Shown here piece by piece: positions 59,886-64,000 of a stretch of DNA of 64,000 nucleotides (position 1 is its first letter; every line of letters begins with the position of its first letter). The notes under the pieces were generated by a model. That model made no database searches. It saw nothing but the letters and a program-made list of their open reading frames with translations, and was not told the DNA's origin. The DNA is from Cladorhizidae sp. MBARI D1340-BT2 (Eukaryota; Porifera; Demospongiae; Poecilosclerida; Cladorhizidae). The translations under genes and the position numbers were made by a program. The stretch lies in assembly GCA_028752905.1 (NCBI GenBank), contig JAQNBH010000180.1, positions 1 through 64,000 on the forward strand, written 5' to 3'.

Positions 59886-61502
59886 AGTAGCAGTGGATCG
59901 TTGCATGTATGGCCCTGTTCAGCCAGTAGTGGAAACAGTAAGTCGAGGGAATGCACTGCTGAAGTTCGAGTGTGAAGCAAAAGTGATAAACAATTTCAAG
60001 TATTTTTCTTTAAGAAAATGCAATAAAACCCAACTTTTAACCATTATTGACCATTATTGTACTATATATTGTAGTATTTGAACAAATTTTAATGAAAAAA
60101 GATTCAATTGATTAAAATATTAAAATATTGAAGTATTTACATTTGATTTTACCGTTTAGGATATTTTTAAAGGGGTGGGGTTTTTTTAACCCCGAACCGG
60201 CTTTTTTTTTACCCCTTTCATGGGGTAAAAAAAACACCACCATATTTTTATTAATATTTCATTATAGGACATGGGATATATATTTTTAATTTATGTAGTC
60301 ATCATTTGATAGTAAACTACTAGAGGATGGCACATGTGTTTTTAGTAAATCCTTTACTCTGGCTCTTAAAAGGTAAAGTTAAGGGAAACGGCTTTTTTTT
60401 ACCCCAATTGACTATATTGGACGTACCCACACTCTGTTCTGCCTTCTCCTATTCCTCCTCCTACGCCTCCTGAGCAAAAGAATCAAAATAATAGCCTGCT
60501 TCACTGCCGAACTTCGAGTCATAAGTCATAGCGTTGTCGAGGGTGTGGCAAGGTAAAGGGTCGTTCCTCAATTGGGCTTGCAGAACTAACGGGCTAATTT
60601 GTGACTTCGTTGTGGTTGCCGTTTAAAATCTTTGTCACTGAAGTTGGACAGGCCACAAGGTGAAACTTAACGCTACATGGGTTAGTGACGGCTTACTCTC
60701 CTGCAATGCTGGTGAAGAAGCAAGTCTGTGATTGAGTTGATCTAATACTGGTAAAGGGAGGCTAAAGTAGTAGACTTGTTGGTTGATGTGTTGCTCTAGG
60801 CACTCCAGCCTACCTCTCAATATGCACACATGGAGAGGGTCTGGGCAAACTGGCAGCATAGCTTTGTGCTGCACAATGCACAGAATCCATGGTCATGCAC
60901 TACCCACATTTGCTACCTGCAACAGGGGCACCTTCTTCATGACTACATTTAATAACAGCACTGCTATCCCATAGTTTATGGTTGCTAGGGACATCTCTGA
61001 TGGTTGCTAGAGATTAACTTGAAAACTGTCATTAAAAGACAGATCCTTCTCTTTGACCTTGCACCTTATCCCTTGCTAAGGGTCAACTTGGGAAATGCTC
61101 TGTCAAGTTATGTTCATGCCACCTAATTAGGACTTTGACCTTTAACAGTTATTTTGTTCACACACACAGACAGACATTGAGGAGGTGATAATACAACTTA
61201 GTTGGTGTGACTAGACTGCTGAGGTATTTCTTGAAGATGTCCACATACGACAGGTGAGCACACGCCAGAAATACTTTACACACGTCCCCTTGGTACACTT
61301 TGCTTGAGGTGGAGGTCCGTATGGGGAGGGAGGGGCACATTTCTCTGTGTGTATGTCAGCGTATAAGACTTGGGTGAAGAGGTGTGGTCAGTGTGTTACT
61401 ATGTATATTATATATATATATGTATATATGTCCGAATGCAATGACTAAGGTTAGGTTTGGACAATGACTAGGGTTAGGGCTTGGACAATGTCTGTGTGCT
61501 AG
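59886..61502. other. Unique spacer, module E copy 2
   Basis: Copy of 39,526-41,142 with scattered small differences, including loss of about ten bases near 60,583 and a few bases near 61,050. It keeps the plus-strand VDRCMYGPVQPVVETVSRGN stretch, the T/A hairpin and the two minus-strand open segments (60,635-60,874 and 61,158-61,340). Here it is reached from the 36-bp repeat; in copy 1 it is reached from the D satellite. Confidence 0.78.
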
Positions 61503-62553
61503 ACACACGCCAACTAGCATGGCAGTACAGGTAGGACTACACACCAACTAGCATGGCAGTACAGGTAGGACTATACACCAACTAGCATGGCAGTACAGGT
61601 AGGACTACACACCAACTAGCATGGCAGTACAGGCAGGACTATACACCAACTAGCATGGCAGTACAGGTAGGACTACACACCAACTAGCATGGCAGTACAG
61701 GTAGGACTACACACCAACTAGCATGGCAGTACAGGTAGGACTATACACCAACTAGCATGGCAGTACAGGTAGGACTACACACCAACTAGCATGGCAGTAC
61801 AGGTACGACTACACACCAACTAGCATGGCAGTACAGGTAGGACTACACACCAACTAGCATGGCAGTATACAGGTAGGACTACACACCAACTAGCATGGCA
61901 GTACAGTTAGGACTACACACCAACTAGCACAGTACAGGTAGGACTACACACCAACTAGCATGGCAGTACAGGTAGGACTACACACCAACTAGCATGGCAG
62001 TACAGGTACTGTAGGACTATACACCAACTAGCATGGCAGTACAGGTAGGACTACACACCAACTAGCATGGCAGTACAGGTAGGACTACACACCAACTAGC
62101 ATGGCAGTACAGGTAGGACTACACATCAACTAGCATGGCAGTACAGGTAGGACTACACACCAACTAGCATGGCAGTACAGGTAGGACTACACACCAACTA
62201 ACATGGCAGTACAGGTAGGACTGCACACCAACTAGCATGGCAGTACAGGTAGGACTACACACCAACTAGCATGGCAGTACAGGTAGGACTACACATCAAC
62301 TAGCATGGCAGTACAGGTAGGACTACACACCAACTAGCATGGCAGTACAGGTAGGACTACACACCAACTAGCATGGCAGTACAGGTAGGACTACACACCA
62401 ACTAGCATGGCAGTACAGGTAGGACTACACACCAACTAACATGGCAGTACAGGTAGGACTGACTACATACCAACTAGCATGGCAGTACAGGTAGGACTGA
62501 CTACACACCAACTAGCATGGCAGTACAGGTAGGACTGACTACATACCAACTAG
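61503..62553. repeat. 34-bp satellite, module F copy 2
   Basis: About 31 units of the same monomer as 41,143-44,974. It shares rare variants with copy 1, such as TACAGGTACTGTAGGACTAT (near 61,999; copy 1 near 43,978) and ACACATCAAC, and the GACTGAC units at the right edge. Confidence 0.96.
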
Positions 62554-64000
62554 ACTTGGTCCTTTACCTATCAGTATAGAGAACAAACATTTACAGGACC
62601 CTTTACCTATCAGTGTAGAGAACAAACATTTACTTGACCCTTTACCTATCAGAGTAGAGAACAAACATTTACAGGACCCTTTACCTATCAATGTAGAGAA
62701 TAAACATTTACAGGACCCTTTACCTATCAGTGTAGAGAACAAATCAGTGTAGAGAACAAACATTTACTTGACCCTTTAGCTATCAATGTAGAGAATAAAC
62801 ATTTACAGGACCATTTACCTATCAGTGTAGAGAACAAACATTTACAGAACCCTTTACCTATCAGTGTAGAGAACAAACATTTACAGGACCCTTTACCTAT
62901 CAATGTAGAGAATAAACATTTACAGGACCATTTACCTATCAGTGTAGAGAACAAACATTTACAGAACCCTTTACCTATCAGTGTAGAGAACAAATATTTA
63001 CAGGACCCTTTACCTATCAGTGTAGAGAACAAACATTTACAGAACCCTTTACCTATCAATGTAGAGAATAAACATTTACAGGACCATTTACCTATCAGTG
63101 TAGAGAACAAACATTTACAGAACCCTTTACCTATCAGTGTAGAGAACAAATATTTACAGGACCTTTTACCTATCAATGTAGAGAACAAACATTTACAGGA
63201 CCCTTTACCTATCAGTGTAGAGAACAAACATTTACAGGACCCTTTACCTATCAGTGTAGAGAACAAACATTTACTTGACCCTTTAGCTATCAGTGTAGAG
63301 AATAAACATTTACAGGACCCTTTACCTATCAATGCCCTTTACCTATCAATGTAGAGAACAAACATTTACAGAACCCTTTACCTATCAGTATCAGTGTAGA
63401 GAACAAACATTTACAGGACCCTTTACCTATCAATGTAGAGAATAAACATTTACAGAACCCTTTACCTATCAGTGTAGAGAACAACAAACAATTACTTGAC
63501 CCTTTAGCTATCAGTGTAGAGAACAAACATTTACAGGACCCTTTACCTATCAGTGTAGAGAACAAACATTTACAGGACCCTTTACCTATCAATGTAGAGA
63601 ACAAACATTTACAGGACCCTTTACCTATCAGTGTAGAGAATAAACATTTACAGAACCCTTTACCTATCAATGTAGAGAACAAACATTTACAGGACCCTTT
63701 ACCTATCAGTGTAGAGAATAAACATTTACAGGACCCTTTACCTATCAATGTAGAGAATAAACATTTACAGGACCCTTTACCTATCAATGTAGAGAATAAA
63801 CATTTACAGGACTGTTTACCTATCAATGTAGAGAAACATTTACAGGACCCTTTACCTATCAGTGTAGAGAACAAACATTTACAGAACCCTTTACCTATCA
63901 GTGTAGAGAATAAACATTTACAGGACCCTTTACCTATCAGTGTAGAGAACAAATATTTACAGGACCCTTTACCTATCAGTGTAGAGAACAAACATTTACT
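62554..64000. repeat. 39-bp satellite, module G copy 3
   Basis: About 37 monomers of the G repeat, entered through the same CTAGACTTGGTCC junction as copy 2 and running off the right edge. Because 39 bp is 13 codons, minus-strand frames of up to 220 codons (repeats of STLIGKGSCKCLF) cross it; they are not genes. Confidence 0.96.

Noticed and set aside
62554..63991. Open frames of about 200 codons in the 39-bp satellite (repeats of STLIGKGSCKCLF)
   Set aside because: The monomer is 13 codons long, so frames stay open automatically; no start, signal or unique domain.
1..64000. CRISPR arrays
   Set aside because: All repeats are direct tandem copies without unique spacers, and the genome is eukaryotic.

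Overview
The window is eukaryotic and almost certainly from an animal. It has GT-AG introns, transposase relics of animal-type families (piggyBac, ZMYM1-like hAT, a LINE reverse transcriptase) and a fragment of a NACHT ATPase of the NOD-like receptor kind. NACHT genes are numerous in sponges, cnidarians and several other invertebrates, so a marine invertebrate fits, but the sequence does not settle the species. I found no intact host gene, no rRNA or tRNA that I can support, and no sign of a prokaryotic or viral genome. Coordinates of satellite edges are read by eye and may be off by a few bases.

Most of the 64 kb is tandem repeat. Bases 1-12,912 are one array of 53/57-bp monomers. From there to the end, a set of modules recurs in one orientation and one cyclic order: G (39-bp satellite), H (unique spacer), I (minus-strand hAT relic), A (28-33-bp satellite), B (NACHT relic plus AT-rich spacer), C (Mutator-like relic plus piggyBac relic), D (17-bp satellite), E (unique spacer), F (34-bp satellite), then G again. 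Unit 1 is G 12.9, H 13.2, I 13.6, A 14.7, C 15.8, D 18.6 kb. Unit 2 is I 26.6, A 28.2, B 29.1, C' 32.6, D 34.3, E 39.5, F 41.1, G 45.0, H 46.8 kb. Unit 3 is A 49.8, B 50.9, C 52.4, D 55.2, E 59.9, F 61.5, G 62.6 kb, running off the window. Between units lie private inserts: J (24.8-26.6 kb: hAT tail, LINE relic), K (30.7-32.6 kb), L (47.2-49.8 kb) and M (57.3-59.9 kb), each with its own small minisatellites.

The simplest reading is a very large composite tandem repeat (a macrosatellite with a period of about 14-22 kb) whose unit is itself built of five satellite families and several dead transposons. Units later diverged by deletion (B lost from unit 1), truncation (C' in unit 2) and insertion (a 577-bp piggyBac-type MITE in unit 2, with its empty site preserved in unit 1). 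Inside the satellites there are exact higher-order duplications (4,311 bp in the 53/57-bp array; 1,006 and 823 bp in D; 944 bp in F).

None of the coding relics looks functional. The three piggyBac copies share a frameshift, a missing catalytic-region Asp and a TGA where a zinc-binding Cys should be. The hAT relics are shifted and truncated, and the NACHT relic has a stop inside its Walker B motif. The long open frames inside the satellites arise because some monomer lengths are multiples of three.
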